Shown here: positions 22,501-33,490 of the stretch, one piece after another
How positions within the stretch are numbered: the stretch's first letter is position 1
How the letters are laid out: every line of letters starts with the position of its first letter
From: Benincasa hispida
Lineage: Eukaryota > Streptophyta > Magnoliopsida > Cucurbitales > Cucurbitaceae
Direction: 5' to 3'
DNA length: 64,000 bases
NCBI RefSeq assembly: GCF_009727055.1
Contig: NC_052351.1
Location: forward strand, 58,865,508-58,929,507
Made by a program: the position numbers and the translations under genes
Notes under the pieces: generated by a model
What the model was told of the DNA's origin: nothing
Seen by the model: only the letters and a program-made list of their open reading frames with translations
Database searches by the model: none

Positions 22501-23629
22501 AGTTTTTCAAAACAGGTCCTATACTTCTTTCGGTCTTAAGTTCTATGGATTTTGTCCTTAATTTATCTTGTCATTAAAGCGTTTCATATCTTATACGTAC
22601 CACTTATGAAGCATAGATACTTCATGTGAGACAAAGAATTAGTATCAAACACGTATCAGATATCGATACTTTCAGATACTTCCCAGATACGTATCTGACA
22701 CGCGATTTGACGTATCTATTTTTATGCGTGCTTTTTTTTAAAGAAAAAAGACAAGTAACTCATCTAATCTTTTCCTATCTAAAATTAGGCAACCTATTCA
22801 AAAAGCTCACTACTCAAGTCCACTAAGAAAACAAAATAAATAACGGACCAAACCCTAGACTAGAATCATATAATCTCCATCTTCACATTTGAGTCCCCAC
22901 AAAGTCCACCAAAATATAAACCATTTGGATATTTTCAACAATTCAATGAAGAAGTTCTTTGTTTATCTTCATACTTTTCCCTCTAATCTTCTTCTTCTTT
23001 ATAATATGAGTCAATTTTCTATTACATTTTCGTAACTATTGTACTTCAACATCTTAGATGTTGCTTTTTTTGTATTGTATTTCAGTGTTTTGTATTCTAT
23101 TTTGTGCTATTGTTATTAACTTGTATGCTAAATTTATCTATATCCTATATTTTCTTAAAGAAAAAAAATGTATCTTCAACGTATCAGTATCCTCATTTTT
23201 TTAGAAATATATATTTAAAAAATGTATAAAAAATGACGTATCCTTAGACGTATCCGTATCTTAGTTTTTTAGAAATTGACGAATCGTCGTATCCGATCGT
23301 ATCTATATCGTGTACCCGTATCTGTATTTGTGCTTCATAGCGTACCACATTTAATGTTGTTAGCATATTAGCAGCCTCGCAGCTCTGCAGCTATTTTGTA
23401 TTGCACTTACCCACCTGCTTGGATAGCAAGTTTGTGAGTTTTTTGGTCGGCATCCACAAACCCGTTAATAACATGGACTATTCAGTTCCAAAACTTCCAA
23501 AAAAAAATAAATAAATAAAAACCTCTCTTAGTTTTTGTAATAGATATTCTCATATTCTTGCTGCAGAGGGAACGGCGTCGGCAGCAACGTGAAGCTGCTA
23601 CAGGGAAAGAGCTTTTATCTGACAGATGA
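16549..23629 (+). CDS. Small Arg-rich single-pass membrane protein, 61 aa, two coding exons
   Basis: Coding exon 1 (16549-16671, 41 codons) reads MPHRTRPMTALLVF...DFVCFHPYWERR and ends AGG before GTATTTTC. Coding exon 2 (23567-23629) follows TTGCTGCAG and reads RERRRQQREAATG...LLSDR, then TGA. The junction is phase 0 and joins WERR to RERRR. The protein has a short basic N-terminus, one hydrophobic span at about residues 9-34 containing TGLNVVLVSTITPVYDFVCF, then a positively charged tail. This predicts a one-pass membrane anchor with an Arg-rich tail. I recall very similar short uncharacterised plant proteins with TGLN-VLVSTITPVYDFVCF and PYWERRRERRR, but no function or name, so no symbol is given. 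The first ATG is upstream of all conserved residues and follows a spliced leader. The 6.9-kb intron is filled with transposons. This is the only host gene I can support here. Confidence 0.8.
17066..17480 (-). mobile_element. LINE 3' end fragment
   Basis: On the minus strand, 17460-17280 reads WLWSLPKDVKDILIFVLSGY and then HINKAFFSVIWKEHNQR. This is the last part of a plant LINE ORF2 (the region after the zinc-binding zf-RVT module, with W-E-N-R). After an A-rich interruption the frame continues through ALDLIIYYAISWCKLSRH. The element ends in a TACATCAATGAAATTATTTT tail with A-rich sequence at the low-coordinate side (17067 downward). The 5' side is truncated and I could not find its target duplication. 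Confidence 0.6.
18473..19030 (+). mobile_element. 5'-truncated LINE insertion inside the hAT element
   Basis: The segment shows the end of a LINE ORF2 with frameshifts: the zf-RVT-like part near FCRKAEEDLD, then LLHPPFREKP and, in another frame, WDIWGERNNRLFRGRERD. A 3' UTR with TTTTTCTCAATGAAAGTTGT and a poly(A) tail (about 19009-19025) follow. It is flanked by a 13-bp target duplication AAAGAAGAAGGCG (18460-18472 and 19031-19043). Truncated 5' end, poly(A) and duplication together mark target-primed reverse transcription. The open frame 18400-18612 crosses the insertion boundary and is not a gene. Confidence 0.82.
19404..19617 (+). mobile_element. tRNA-derived SINE inside the hAT element
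   Basis: The head has a pol III A-box-like TTAGCCTAGTGG (about 19418-19429) and a B-box GGTTCAATCC (19471-19480), about 50 bp apart as in tRNA-derived SINEs. The body continues through CCTTGACACCCAAATG and GCTTAGCCCAGACACTCATA to ATACC and a short A run (19606-19614). A 17-bp near-perfect duplication AAAAAGAGTTGG(G/A)TTGG flanks it (19387-19403 and 19618-19634). Confidence 0.82.
20188..20222 (+). repeat. GT/GC microsatellite
   Basis: A run of TGTGTGTGCGTGTGTGCGCGCGCG-type dinucleotides in the intron. Ordinary simple repeat. Confidence 0.9.
20370..20978 (+). other. Displaced 45S rDNA segment: 5' external transcribed spacer plus start of 18S
   Basis: This 609-bp segment is GC-richer than the intron around it. 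Its last 140 bp are the 5' end of 18S rRNA, and the part before it is where the 5' external transcribed spacer would lie. It is flanked by an exact 18-bp direct repeat GAATGACTCACTTGTTCT (20352-20369 and 20979-20996). The repeat is not part of rDNA on the left side, so it behaves as a target duplication. The spacer identity of 20370-20838 is inferred from contiguity and composition. There is no poly(A). ORFs in it (20418-20740) are not genes. See the finding on its origin. Confidence 0.8.
20839..20978 (+). rRNA. 18S rRNA 5' fragment (pseudo-rRNA)
   Basis: Begins TACCAGGTTGATCCTGCCAG (the canonical plant start has TACCTGG), then TAGTCATATGCTTGTCTCAA, CATGCATGTGTAAGTATGAA, ACTGTGAAACTGCGAATG, and ends TGGTATCTGCTACTCG. 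About 140 nt of the roughly 1.8-kb 18S is present, with a few substitutions (for example AAAGATGAAACCATG in place of AAAGATTAAGCCATG). It is non-functional and lies inside the intron of the small gene. Confidence 0.93.
21180..21460 (+). mobile_element. LINE ORF2 remnant (zf-RVT-like region)
   Basis: Around 21266-21440 a plus frame reads FKVPNKVKLF, then after a small shift DKLQKGILIP and a CMSKDKMINHTF-like stretch. This follows the W-KVP-KVKFF-W...DKLQ-R...C-LC...E...HLF pattern at the end of plant LINE reverse transcriptases. The piece is frameshifted, and no ends or target duplication were found. Confidence 0.5.
22604..23340 (+). mobile_element. TIR transposon with GTATC-rich ends
   Basis: A 737-bp unit has terminal inverted repeats (TTATGAAGCATAGATAC at the left, GTATCTGTATTTGTGCTTCATAG at the right) packed with GTATC/GATAC motifs. 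It is flanked by an exact 8-bp duplication CGTACCAC (22596-22603 and 23341-23348). Eight-base duplication suggests hAT-like mobilisation. No transposase is seen, so it is non-autonomous. Strand is nominal. It lies just upstream of coding exon 2. Confidence 0.75.
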
Positions 23630-24100
23630 GCATCTGCAATACCTTAGGGGTTGTACATTGTATCAAAGTTTCCCATACTCAAATCTTTTTAGGTGGGATT
23701 TTCTCTTATCCTTTCCATCATTCAAGAAATGAAGATAAGAATGGGATAAGAAAACCCTTTGTTTGCCAACTGCAGGATTTATTGTCCACTGATTGCAAGA
23801 TTGTTGGAAAAGACTTAGAACTGGACCATTAGATTCAGAAGCTGTCCTGATTGATATGTCATAATCAAACTACCTTCTCTTCTATACTCATTTCTTTTTC
23901 TTTTTATTTTGTTAATATCTGCTTTGCTTGAGCAGTTTGCTTTTCCAATGATACAGATAGTTTACACAAAGTTCATATGTTCTTCCTCATGGTCTTTTGA
24001 CAAAATAAGTCTGAAAATGATGTTTTTACTGTCTATAATCACTACCTTACAGATTCATTCTCTTCCATGTATAATTGTTCCATTCAAGTGATGATGTCTT
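23630..24100 (+). other. Probable 3' UTR of the small gene
   Basis: Sequence after the TGA at 23627-23629. Its length is unknown because no clear AATAAA signal can be chosen. The open frames at 23626 and 23909 have no recognised domain. Confidence 0.35.
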
Positions 24101-24785
24101 GGGACGAAAATAGCAGGTTCATTTTTTACCTATATATACATATTGCGTTCTTGTAGTTTTAACTTCTTACCGTTTCGTAAGTGAACACTTGCATCTTTGT
24201 GATTCGGATGCTAAATGTACTTGTTTTGCTGTGACATCAAATTGGAGGTTTGTTTCAAATTATGTTGAACTGTAAGGTTGTATTTGCAAATAAGATATCG
24301 ATGGGACTTTTATGTCGTTTATCACCACATTATCAAACTACATGTACTTGTGTAAAATTAATATATAAGCTAGAGAGAATTTGTAATTGATTTCTAAGTT
24401 GTGTATATATATTTTGCTTCTTCATGATGTAGGGAATGTGCAATATGTTTTTGCCTGCCAGATTTTTCTTTGATCAGAACTCTCAACTCTTGGGTCATTT
24501 TTTGTGCTTGATTGCTACGTCTTTTGTCTGTAAAAGACCTAAATATTATCAGATGTGTTTTACGAACATGTCTTCCAATATTTGTTTAGGTTACTTGAAA
24601 TTTTAAAGCTATATGATGTTAGCTTTGTTTTTTCGTTTCATAAAATGCAAATTTGATCATTTTTTTTTCTAAGGAGACGATCTTCTGTTGTGAAAATATG
24701 ATTTTTGGGTATGGTCGGTGCAACGTTTATTTTCGTGGGTTTTGTATTTACTAATGTAACTAGTGGGTAAAGATTTAGGCATTTA
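24101..24785. other. AT-rich sequence, no gene seen
   Basis: Part may still be 3' UTR or downstream flank of the small gene. I see no ORF, repeat or domain that I can name. Confidence 0.5.
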
Positions 24786-25262
24786 GGTCCGATTCGTAAC
24801 CATTTTGTTTTTAGTTTTTTGTTTTTAGAATTAAGCTTATAGACATTATTTCCATCTCTAAATTTTTAAGGTGTGTTTGAAATATACTTTCAAGTGTTCA
24901 ATTTCAAAAATAGTCATTTTGGAAGAAATTGTAATATTTGACAATTACTAAAAATAGCTTTTTAAGTGTATTTTAATAAGTTTTTATCAAAAGTGTTTAA
25001 ATAAAAATGAGTTTGTTGAAAAACATTTTTTTTAAGTCAATCTAAATTGATTCTTAATTTTTTGTTATCTATTTTTTTATCAATTGTACAAAATCAAGTC
25101 AAATTTAAAAACTAAAAAAAAGTAATTTTTAAAAACGTTTTTACAATTGGATTAAAAATTCAACCATTGTATTTAAAAAAAAAAAGTAAATTAGTGTAAG
25201 AAATAAGAAAGAAATTGGTTTAATTTTTAAAAATAAAAAATGAAATTGTTACCAAGTTGAGT
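24786..25262 (+). repeat. MITE-like dispersed repeat with an inner insertion
   Basis: GTAACCATTTTG at the left and GAAATTGTTACCAAG at the right form short inverted ends. The body (GAATTAAGCTTATAGACATT, TTCCATCTCTAAATTT, CAACCATTGTA) matches the copy at 51256-51530. Between about 24868 and 25060 this copy carries extra sequence resembling 61590-61798 (AAGTGTT...TTTTTTAAGTCAATCTAAA), itself a dispersed repeat. Confidence 0.55.
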
Positions 25263-25550
25263 CTTATTAATTTCATTATTTTTGTGGGTTTTGTATTTAT
25301 CAATGTAATGGTAACGGTTACCATAAATGTTGCGAAATTTGTAATTAAGTAAATGCAATCAAAAGTAATTTCATTATGTTTGCGATTTTAAACTCATTAT
25401 AATTTATCTATCAATGAAATTTCATTACGATTATATCAATTTTAATTACAGTTTGGTTAAACGCAACCAAAATTTTTAAAAGACTGAAGTGACAAGTAGG
25501 CTTAAAAAAAAGTGACAAAGTATTCGTGATTTAAAAAAGAAACATGGATT
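25263..25550. other. AT-rich sequence, no gene seen
   Basis: Low-complexity intergenic sequence with short GTAACGGTTACC and AATTTCATTA motifs. Nothing codes and no element ends were found. Confidence 0.5.
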
Positions 25551-26810
25551 ACTCACTTTATTGAGAGTAGATGTCTAAGAAGGATCTCACGAGTATATAT
25601 GTCAACGGGGGAAAGTCGATGATCAAATCAGATCAATGACATACACTCCTTTTGAACCATATTGAATATTTTTTTTCAAATCTAGATTTATTTAACTTGT
25701 AAATTATAATGACTCGACTTTTGAAGATCTTTAATTGAGTTATCATTACACATGCAATTTTGAAATCAAAACTAATTGATCATTTAAACCTAAAATAAAT
25801 ATTTTCTGAATAAATAAAAATAAAACATTTTCAAGATCATATAATAAAAAGCCAAAATAAATTTTTAGTCCAAGATCTCTAAAAATGTTAATTAAAAAGA
25901 AGCTTTTAAATTTAAAATTATTGAATTCAATAGTTCCTAGTAAAACATTTCAAACATCTTAAAAACATGATACTAAGTAGAAATATTTTCATTAGTCCTA
26001 CGACACCGTCAATAGATCTCCTCGTCAAAGGTCAGGTATATTCTTTCCCTTAATTAAATAACATTTTAAGAAAAGAATGAGTATTTAAAATACTTTGTAA
26101 CCCTACTCCTAGAACCAGACTATGCAATAATGAATTTGAAAATTATTAAAGCTAGTGGGACATAAAAGTTAGTAAAATCTAGCCAAAACTATCTCACGTG
26201 TCATTGAAGGCTACATGTGTCTTTACATGCTAATTGTTATTTTTAATCGGGTCTCTCATAGTTTATTAAGTTAAATTTGTATATAATACACACATGCAAG
26301 TCTCACATAGAATCACATAAAATTATCATTCATACTAAATGAATATACATGCTTTGTCAATCATAAATTAACATAATCAACCACATAAAAAGTCTACCAA
26401 TAGTAGTATCACCTACCTCAAATTAAACATAATCAGTAATTAGTTAAATCACCCTCACAAGAACTCACATGACCTAATTGACTTGTGCTCATTCCAAAAA
26501 TAATAACTTCTATAACAATAATGTCTACTAAAGAACATGAAGGAAAAAATTATGAGAGAAACTTTCTTTGTAATTGAGAATAAAATGGTTCTAATCTAAC
26601 TCAGGTTTTATTTATAGAGACATTAAAAGCCTAATCTGAATAAAATATAAATTTAACTTTCCAATCCCAATAGGATTCGACTCTTTTGAAGATTGATTTG
26701 AGTATTCAAAAGAATCAAATTAATCTTATCTTTTGGAATAGGACTAAGATTTCTATCATTTAAAATGGTGTATCAAATGGGTCGCTCATTTCAAATAAGA
26801 TGGAGTTTTT
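25551..26810 (-). mobile_element. Possible decayed LTR, minus orientation
   Basis: On the minus strand a TATA-like CTCTATAAATAAAACC lies at about 26607-26622, followed by sequence rich in leader-like TTCTCTCAT. That would be a U3/R boundary. No TG...CA ends or target duplication were found and there is no coding domain, so this rests on general LTR appearance only. Confidence 0.3.
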
Positions 26811-27868
26811 ACAATATTAAATGGCTAAATTACATCAAATATCATTGAATTTTGTATTTGTTTAAAAAATATCTCAGGACTTCAAAATTTCCAATAGTAT
26901 TCTTATACTTTTAAAAAAAAATCAAATTTCTTATCAGTTACCATTAGTTTTGGATGGCAATTGTTAGTACTTTATCTAAAAAATATCTCTGAATTTTCAA
27001 AAATTTCAATAATAACCTTGAACTTGAAAAAAGTTTTAAAAAAAAGACGAAAATCGTTAATACTTTGTTTTAAAAATATCATAACTTTCAAAAGTTGCAC
27101 TAATACCTTTAACCTTTTTAAAAAAAGTTTTACAATATTTTTACAGTGATTGTAGTCAATTTCTTTGAAGTTAAGTCGAGAAAGAACCGAATTAAAAACA
27201 ATGGATTATTATAGATTCAATCCCTTTTCAAAACTTATTTTCATAAATGTTCAAACTTTTTTATATTTTTGTATATAAAATTTAATAGATTTTTTTGGAC
27301 TAAAATACCCTTGAGCATGGTGGACAGCTGGAGAGAGAATGTAGAATGGGAAAAAAAGATTTTCATATTTATGAAGCACCTAGGAGAGAAAATGCATTTG
27401 TTTATAGAGATTTTATTCGTTTTGTCTAATTGGAAAGAGAAAAGACATTTATTTGTTGATATTTTATTCTTTTTTTAATTGGAGAGAAAAAATGTATTTA
27501 ACAAAATTTTATTTTCTATTTACATTGGTTTCATGTATCAATTTATTAGTTTATCTAGCGAATTCATGGTTATTTTAAATATATCTTAGAACATTTTGTT
27601 ACGTATTTGAAAATATCCTAACCAATATATGAAATATATCACAATATATAAATTAGAGTTTAACTCAATATTGGACATAAATCACAGTATAATCCAATAT
27701 ATGAAATTTATCACGGTATATAAACCACATATTGGCTTAATGTTTGACATAAATCATAGTATATATCATAAATTTCATTTACATCACAGTATATATATCA
27801 CATATACCATTTAGGTAGTAAAAAATCTCAACAAATCAAAATGTGTATATATCATAATACATGAAGTT

Positions 27869-27893
27869 TAAATAATAATAATAATAATAATAA
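27869..27893 (+). repeat. AAT microsatellite
   Basis: About eight AAT units in AT-rich interior sequence of the long-TIR element. A CATA run lies nearby at about 28018-28036. Confidence 0.85.
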
Positions 27894-28389
27894 ACTCTCA
27901 TTTATATCAAATAAATGAATACATATATCACAATATATATCAAATTTTCTATAAACACTAAAAATAGAGAAAAAGTGCATATATCACAATATACAATATG
28001 TATATCACAGTGTGTGTATACATACATACATACATATCCCATATATGAGGATTTTGAGAGAGAAATTGAAGAATATGGAAAGTTGTGGGTATTTAAAAAA
28101 TATTATGATTTAATATATTTTTTTCTAAAAAAGCTTGCCTCATTTAAAACTTGTTTTCTCTTTCCTATTTTAAAAAACGCATAATTAATTTATTGTTGGG
28201 ATTTGAAGAAAGTTAGACATTCTTGTAAATAAGAAAAAACTTGAACATTAATGAAATATAGGTCCCTTATTAGGTCTTCATGTATAGAAAGCCCTAAAAG
28301 CAACTCATATAAATATCCTCATTTTTTTTTATATATAGTAGTTACTCTCATTTTTTTTATTTTCTAATTTGTCCAAATCTTACAACAAT

Positions 28390-30421
28390 TGATCGGACTA
28401 AAAGGGCATCGTGAACCTTCCATCCAAATAAATAATGTTTCTGTACCTTACTCAAGAATAGGTAGTAAAATGAAGTATGGAGTCGAACCATAGGGAACCA
28501 CACTGATTCCTTAATTAAAGAGCTTATAGTATAGTAACCGAAGGGGGGAGGGGGTTTATTGATTAAAGTTGTTTGCAACTAAAATAATTTTTCATGAAAT
28601 TTAAATGAGTGCAAGAAAGAGATATGTGAAATTTAGTAATGAAAAGATCTAGCTCTGATTTGATGCTATGTTTCTCCAAGTAGTTTGATCATTAAACTCT
28701 AGATCAAATATTCTTTATTTAAGCCTAGCCAAATTAATTAGAATCTTAATTAACCATCTTAATTATCTAATTAGCTAACATGAGAAGATGAATCCATATT
28801 AAACACATTAACTAATCATATTAAGCTTTAGGAATTTTGTTAGGATAAACGAATTAATTTCCATCGTCTAATTAACTCATTCAATATGATCTTACATCAA
28901 AGTTGATTAAACCATTACTTATTAATGGCTGACTTCACAACAAGCATGTTAATCTAACCATTTGCTTCCTATGATTTATTACCTTAATCAATGATAAACC
29001 TAAGCATGGAATTCCACAATCAATATTTGGTTGTCAATCAAACACATGAAAACATCAATCATGATCAGAGAATTCAGAGTAAAATCCATAAGCAAGAGAG
29101 TTTGAACAATCTATAATGAAGAACAAGTCTCACAAATAACCTAAAGAGGGGAAAACAATCAAACCTAAGCTAGAAATGGTACCTTTAGCCTTTAATCATC
29201 CTCCAATATAAGAAATTAAGCTCCAAGATGACCAAACTGGGTAAAAACAAGTGTTCACAATGGAGAGGAGAAGAAAATAGGTCTGGAATTACGTTGTAGG
29301 GCTCATGCTAGGATGAATATTTAATTTACCATCACCTAATTAAACCTCCAATATAGTTTCCCTTAAGTCAATAGGTCAATACTCTTTGCTATAGACAATC
29401 AATTACAAGTCTATCTAACCTTTTGCTTCTTGGAAATTAATCTATAATTTCATCTCACATATTACAAGTTAATCTCAAGTAATAAATTATAAATTCCTAA
29501 GTAATTTTCCAGACAATCAAGAGAAAATACAATCATAAAGAAAATTTAAATAGAAAGAAACTCACAGCCAAGATATAGAAATTACATTAAGAAAAATCTC
29601 CCAAAATTACATAAAATTCACCCCAAAATCGTCTAAACTAGAAACTCATAAACCTTACCTTCCTATGGAGATGTAGAAGACAAGATTCAACTTCATCTTT
29701 GTCGATTACATGAGAAAAAAGAAAGAAAAATACTAGTGGAAAGGAGAAAATTGAGAGAAAATTGGCTGGAAGCTGAATGAGAGATGATTGGAGTGTGATG
29801 GAGAATCCCCAAGCCCTAGAAATTACAAGAAAAATATAATATTGCGATGGTGTCATGACGCTGAGGGTTAGCGTTGCGATGTTGGGCTTTTGTTGTCGAA
29901 GCGCGGTGCTTTGCTGCATGCATGCCTACTAGTTGTGTTCAGAATGTCGCAACGGCAAGGGTAGCGTCGTGGCAGAACCTCATATGTGCCTTTTGGAAAA
30001 AGTGCAGGGCACGACACCTGCCCTATTTTTGCCCGCTTACTCCGTTTTGCTTGCTAAATACCTCTTTTTAGCCCAAAATGCAACCAAATCGTCTCGAAGG
30101 ATCCTTATACTCGATAACCTATCTAAGAACTAGAATAAACGTTAAATACATAAGAACTAACACGATTTAGGCTGAGAAAGATAGCTTATTTGGAGAACTA
30201 TCACTAATTTTTTCAACAACCAAACAAAACCCAAAACTTCAAGTTCAACTATAAAAACTCACAACATTCCAAAATTAAACCTCTCTTCAAAATTGAGCAA
30301 AATGATGAAGCACACCAAATACAAGAACAGGGTCAACAATAAAGGAATGTCATCTTCGATCATAGAAAACTTTCTTAACTAGACTAATTTGAACTGCAAA
30401 AATATCAATAAAATTTTCATC
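28390..30421 (-). mobile_element. LTR-like block of the Tat/Athila type, minus orientation
   Basis: Read on the minus strand, the part near 28390-28520 has GGTTCCCTATGGTTCGACTC, a TACTACC...GAGTAAGGTA stretch and AACATTATTTATTTGGATGG. This parallels the 3' end of the Tat-like LTR at 53598-54988 (GGCTCCCTGTGGTTCGATCT, ATATTATTTGATTGG). A GC-rich GCGATGG/GACGC stretch at 29840-30010 recalls the corresponding part of those LTRs. Candidate ends TGATGAAAAT (30421) and CCGATCA (28390) lack a matching target duplication, so the boundaries are provisional. Confidence 0.45.
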
Positions 30422-30437
30422 ACTACAAATATGATAA

Positions 30438-31007
30438 TGCACATGTTTTTTAAGGGATTGAATCCCGAGCGAAAGCATGTAAACGCTTGCATTTCGATGT
30501 TTCAATTTAAATTAAATAAAATAGCACAAAAAAACAAAACCAAACAAGGGTAAACACGTAATAAACCAACATGCTAATTGGAAAGTAGAAAAGGGGGAAA
30601 AAGAATATCACATACCTTCGTCGATTTTCGAACTCTTCACAATTTCCTCGTTTTCTTCTCCGGAACAATTCTCCAATGAACAATGGACACCACCGTAAAT
30701 GAGACCTCGTTATTCTCTTAGGAATCCAAGGGTAGAGGAGTGGTGGTCTCTACACCTTGATGAAGAAGAAGAATAGAGAATATGGAGAAGAGAAATTTTT
30801 AAAGGAGATTAATTTGGAGGCTAGAGTTTCATTTCACCAAATGAATTCCCTTGCCCTAATTTTGGCAAATAACAAATTTATATGGAGACCTTCTCCATAA
30901 CTTTTCAAAATTATCCTTAGGACTAATTTAATTAAATAACCATTATTTCATTAATTAGTTCATTAATTAAATAACCATATTAAATCCAATTTAATATATA
31001 TATTATA

Positions 31008-31061
<54 letters not shown>

Positions 31062-32294
31062 TAATAAACATCATATGTTTATTTGCCTCCACCTCTCAAA
31101 ATTAATTAATTAATTTTTTATAAATCAAATTCATAAGAATTTAATACTTGAATCCTATTAAAATATTTCTCTCTTAATTATAGATCAGGTCTATAACTAA
31201 CCATATCATATTAATCCCATTAATATGTTATTTCATCAATTTATTTGAACAATTCAAATCATTCATCTTTTCCTTTAGTGAGCTAATAAGGGGACCTAAT
31301 GACATACAAATTAGAAGCTCCAATGATATGAGATTAATTAATTAAATTAATCAATATTCATTAACTACTGGTCACTCCACTAAAGACTAATAATTGCATT
31401 CTTCGCACTGTAGATATATTTCTGTGTCCATGAATATAACCAATAATAGCAAGTTAGTCCTTCATGTGTGTTCGTAACGTCAACTAAGTCAAATTATCGT
31501 TTTACCCTTGGGTTACATCTGACTCCTTCAGTACCAGTGCTCCTCTAATGAACAACCTGTTAATGGTCCAACCAATAAATAGAAACCCTTTTCGGATCAA
31601 TGAGTGGGTAAAGCCCTTTGTTCAAGTCTCGGAGACACTATTTAAGGGAACATTCATCTACTTACCCTGAAATCAGGAAGGAGAGAATTCCATATTGTAT
31701 TATTATATTCCTAGCTCTTCACTCGGTCTTGTCCCCAAAATGGTAGGCTTATTGAGTTGGCGAATTGGCCACTCTCACCCATACAAATCAAACAACAATC
31801 CCTCGGGAACAGGAGTTCATAATACATTTAGGACTAGGACTAAGTTGCCTAGGCCATCCAATTGAAATAGGAACCAAACTAGTCAATGACGTTACATCTA
31901 GTGATTACTATTCTGCAATTCGATCTTGCGTAAACTCATTGCATAGGATACCCCGACACGCATGTCACCTATACAAACACGTTGGATCATTGCATTTATA
32001 ACAAATATAAAGTGGGTCATATCCATAGTGTCACCAGGATAATGTACTATTTTATCCCTATACTATAGACCCTTTAGGTTGTATCTTGAACATTGATGCC
32101 TATATATCTTCACATATAGTTCAAGGCTCATAAGGCAGCCTTGGATGTTAGTTTATTGAATTTAGGGTTATTGAGACAAAATAGAATACAACACAATCAA
32201 TAACATTTATTGACTTAACATCGATAACTCTTTATTGACAATGATCAATTAATAACATTTACTATCTACAAGTTTTAGGGCATAAAACCCAACC
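30438..32294 (-). mobile_element. LTR of the copia TGTTGGGTTTTATGCCC type, minus orientation
   Basis: On the minus strand it begins GGTTGGGTTTTATGCCC (the expected TGTTGGG with the first base altered) and ends AAACATGTGCA with CGCTCGGGATTCAATCCC just before, both typical of this copia LTR class. The interior shares the block GGCCAATTCGCCAACTCAAT (31754-31773, read on the minus strand) with the other TGTTGGG LTRs in the window. Flanks (GATAA and GTTTT) do not form a duplication. No pol is adjacent, so it is a solo or truncated LTR. Confidence 0.65.
31006..31058 (+). repeat. TA microsatellite
   Basis: About 50 bp of alternating TA with two ATTA interruptions inside the minus-strand copia LTR. 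A likely replication-slippage site. Confidence 0.9.
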
Positions 32295-33000
32295 GTTTTC
32301 TTTCTTTTCCCTTATATTGATTATCCTCAAAATTATGGTACAAATTCTTAATGTATCTCTTTTTTTTGTGTATTAAGCTCAAACAATATACCTACACAAC
32401 ATACAACCCTGTTAAAATATTTAAAACTTAAGGTTTCTTAGTAGCTCCATTATTCTCTTTCATTTGGCTATAACCTATATACTTCGACTGAAGGTGGTAG
32501 TTTTCAGAAATTGAAATATGGAAGATGTAAAAGATAGGGAAAAAGGGAAATTAGGGAAGTGCTAAGTCATAGATTGAATCAAATGAGAGAAGAAATGGAA
32601 AGAGAGATGATGGGGTGTAAATAAACAATTTACGTTCATTTACTAAAGACAAAAAGACATTTTTAACACTTTTTTTTAAACATTAAGGATAATAATGCAA
32701 CTTTCAAAAGTTCAGGGGTCATTTTGACACGAGAGACATTAACAAATTTTGTTTATATACTATAAGAATATTTTTATTTTTATTTTTTAAAAAGGTTAAG
32801 AGTATTTTTGAAACGTTTGAAGTTCTTACATATTTTTTAAACAACAATGTACGAACAATTTCTCTTCAAAATTAACAGTAAAGGTATTTTTTAACTTTTT
32901 GAAAAGTTTAATGGTATTGACTATTGTTGAAACTTTTGAAAGTTTAGGAAATTTTTTTAAATAATGTACAAAGTTCATTAATATTTTTTATAATTTAACC

Positions 33001-33223
33001 TATTAAAATAGTTAAACTACAAACTTGTCCCCAAACTTTGATGGTTGTATTTTGCTTAATTAGCTCCCCAACTTTGAAAAAAGTTTGAATTGTAACTCTA
33101 ACTTTTCAATTTCAATTGCAATAAGTTATTGTCATCAACTCCTTTAACACATGCCATTTAAACTAATGAGAGTGATGAATGGTTACAAATTAGCTCAAAA
33201 AATATGCCAACTAAATAAAATAA
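33001..33223. other. Repeat-derived spacer, no gene
   Basis: Contains CTTGTCCCCAAACTTTGA and TAGCTCCCCAACTTTGAAAA stretches, typical of MITE/TIR remnants, but no paired ends could be established. Confidence 0.4.
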
Positions 33224-33490
33224 CACTACTACCAAAACAATGTTTCTTGACTTTTTTCGATGTCAAGTGTCATTGTTCTTGACGTTTCTAAAAATGTTAA
33301 GGAATCCAATGTCAACAACATGGATATTCTCGACTAGGAAAAAACATCAAGAACAGTGACACTTGACATGTTTGAACTGTCAAGAATATGAGTGTTCTTG
33401 ACAAGGAAAAAAGGTCAAGATATTTTTTACTTGATAACTTGTCAAGTCTGATTGTGATTTTTTTTTATATATAAATGTTTACATATATAT
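33224..33490 (+). mobile_element. CACTA-type transposon terminus
   Basis: CACTACTACCAAAACAATG at 33224 fits a CACTA terminal repeat. It is followed by several direct and inverted copies of a TTCTTGAC/GTCAAG subterminal motif (for example near 33248, 33280, 33350, 33378, 33400, 33415), as in CACTA ends. The element is cut at 33491 by copia B and its other end was not found. Confidence 0.6.

Larger units (their letters stand above)
16672..23566 (+). other. Long second intron of the small gene, loaded with insertions
   Basis: It is bounded by AGG|GTATTTTC and TTGCTGCAG|AGG. The 6895 bp hold a minus LINE tail (17066-17480), a hAT-type element (18250-19955) with LINE and SINE inserts, a 5'ETS/18S segment (20370-20978), a plus LINE remnant (21180-21460) and a TIR transposon (22604-23340). 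The remainder (16680-17060, 17490-18240, 19980-20340, 21470-22590) is AT-rich intron sequence with no gene. Confidence 0.75.
26823..33000. mobile_element. Long-TIR element, probably Mutator-like, heavily invaded
   Basis: The left end GGCTAAATTACATCAAATATC and the right end (minus strand) GGTTAAATTATAAAAAATAT begin roughly 90-bp inverted repeats. Shared blocks include TTTAAAAAATAT-CTCAGGACTT versus TTTAAAAAAATTTCCTAAAC and CCAATAGTATT versus CAATAGTCAATACC. Flanks TATTAAAT and TATTAAAA fit a degraded 8-9 bp duplication. Long TIRs suggest a MULE, but no transposase is visible. Blocks resembling minus-strand LTRs (28390-32294) sit inside. The stretch 27200-28190 has degenerate tandem copies of GAGAGAAAA-CATTTATTTG and of an ATCACAGTATATA motif. 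Confidence 0.5.

Noticed and set aside
28194..28390. TGTTGGGATTTGAAG as the start of a plus-strand copia LTR
   Set aside because: Only the first seven bases agree; the following sequence does not match the other LTRs and no end or duplication was found.
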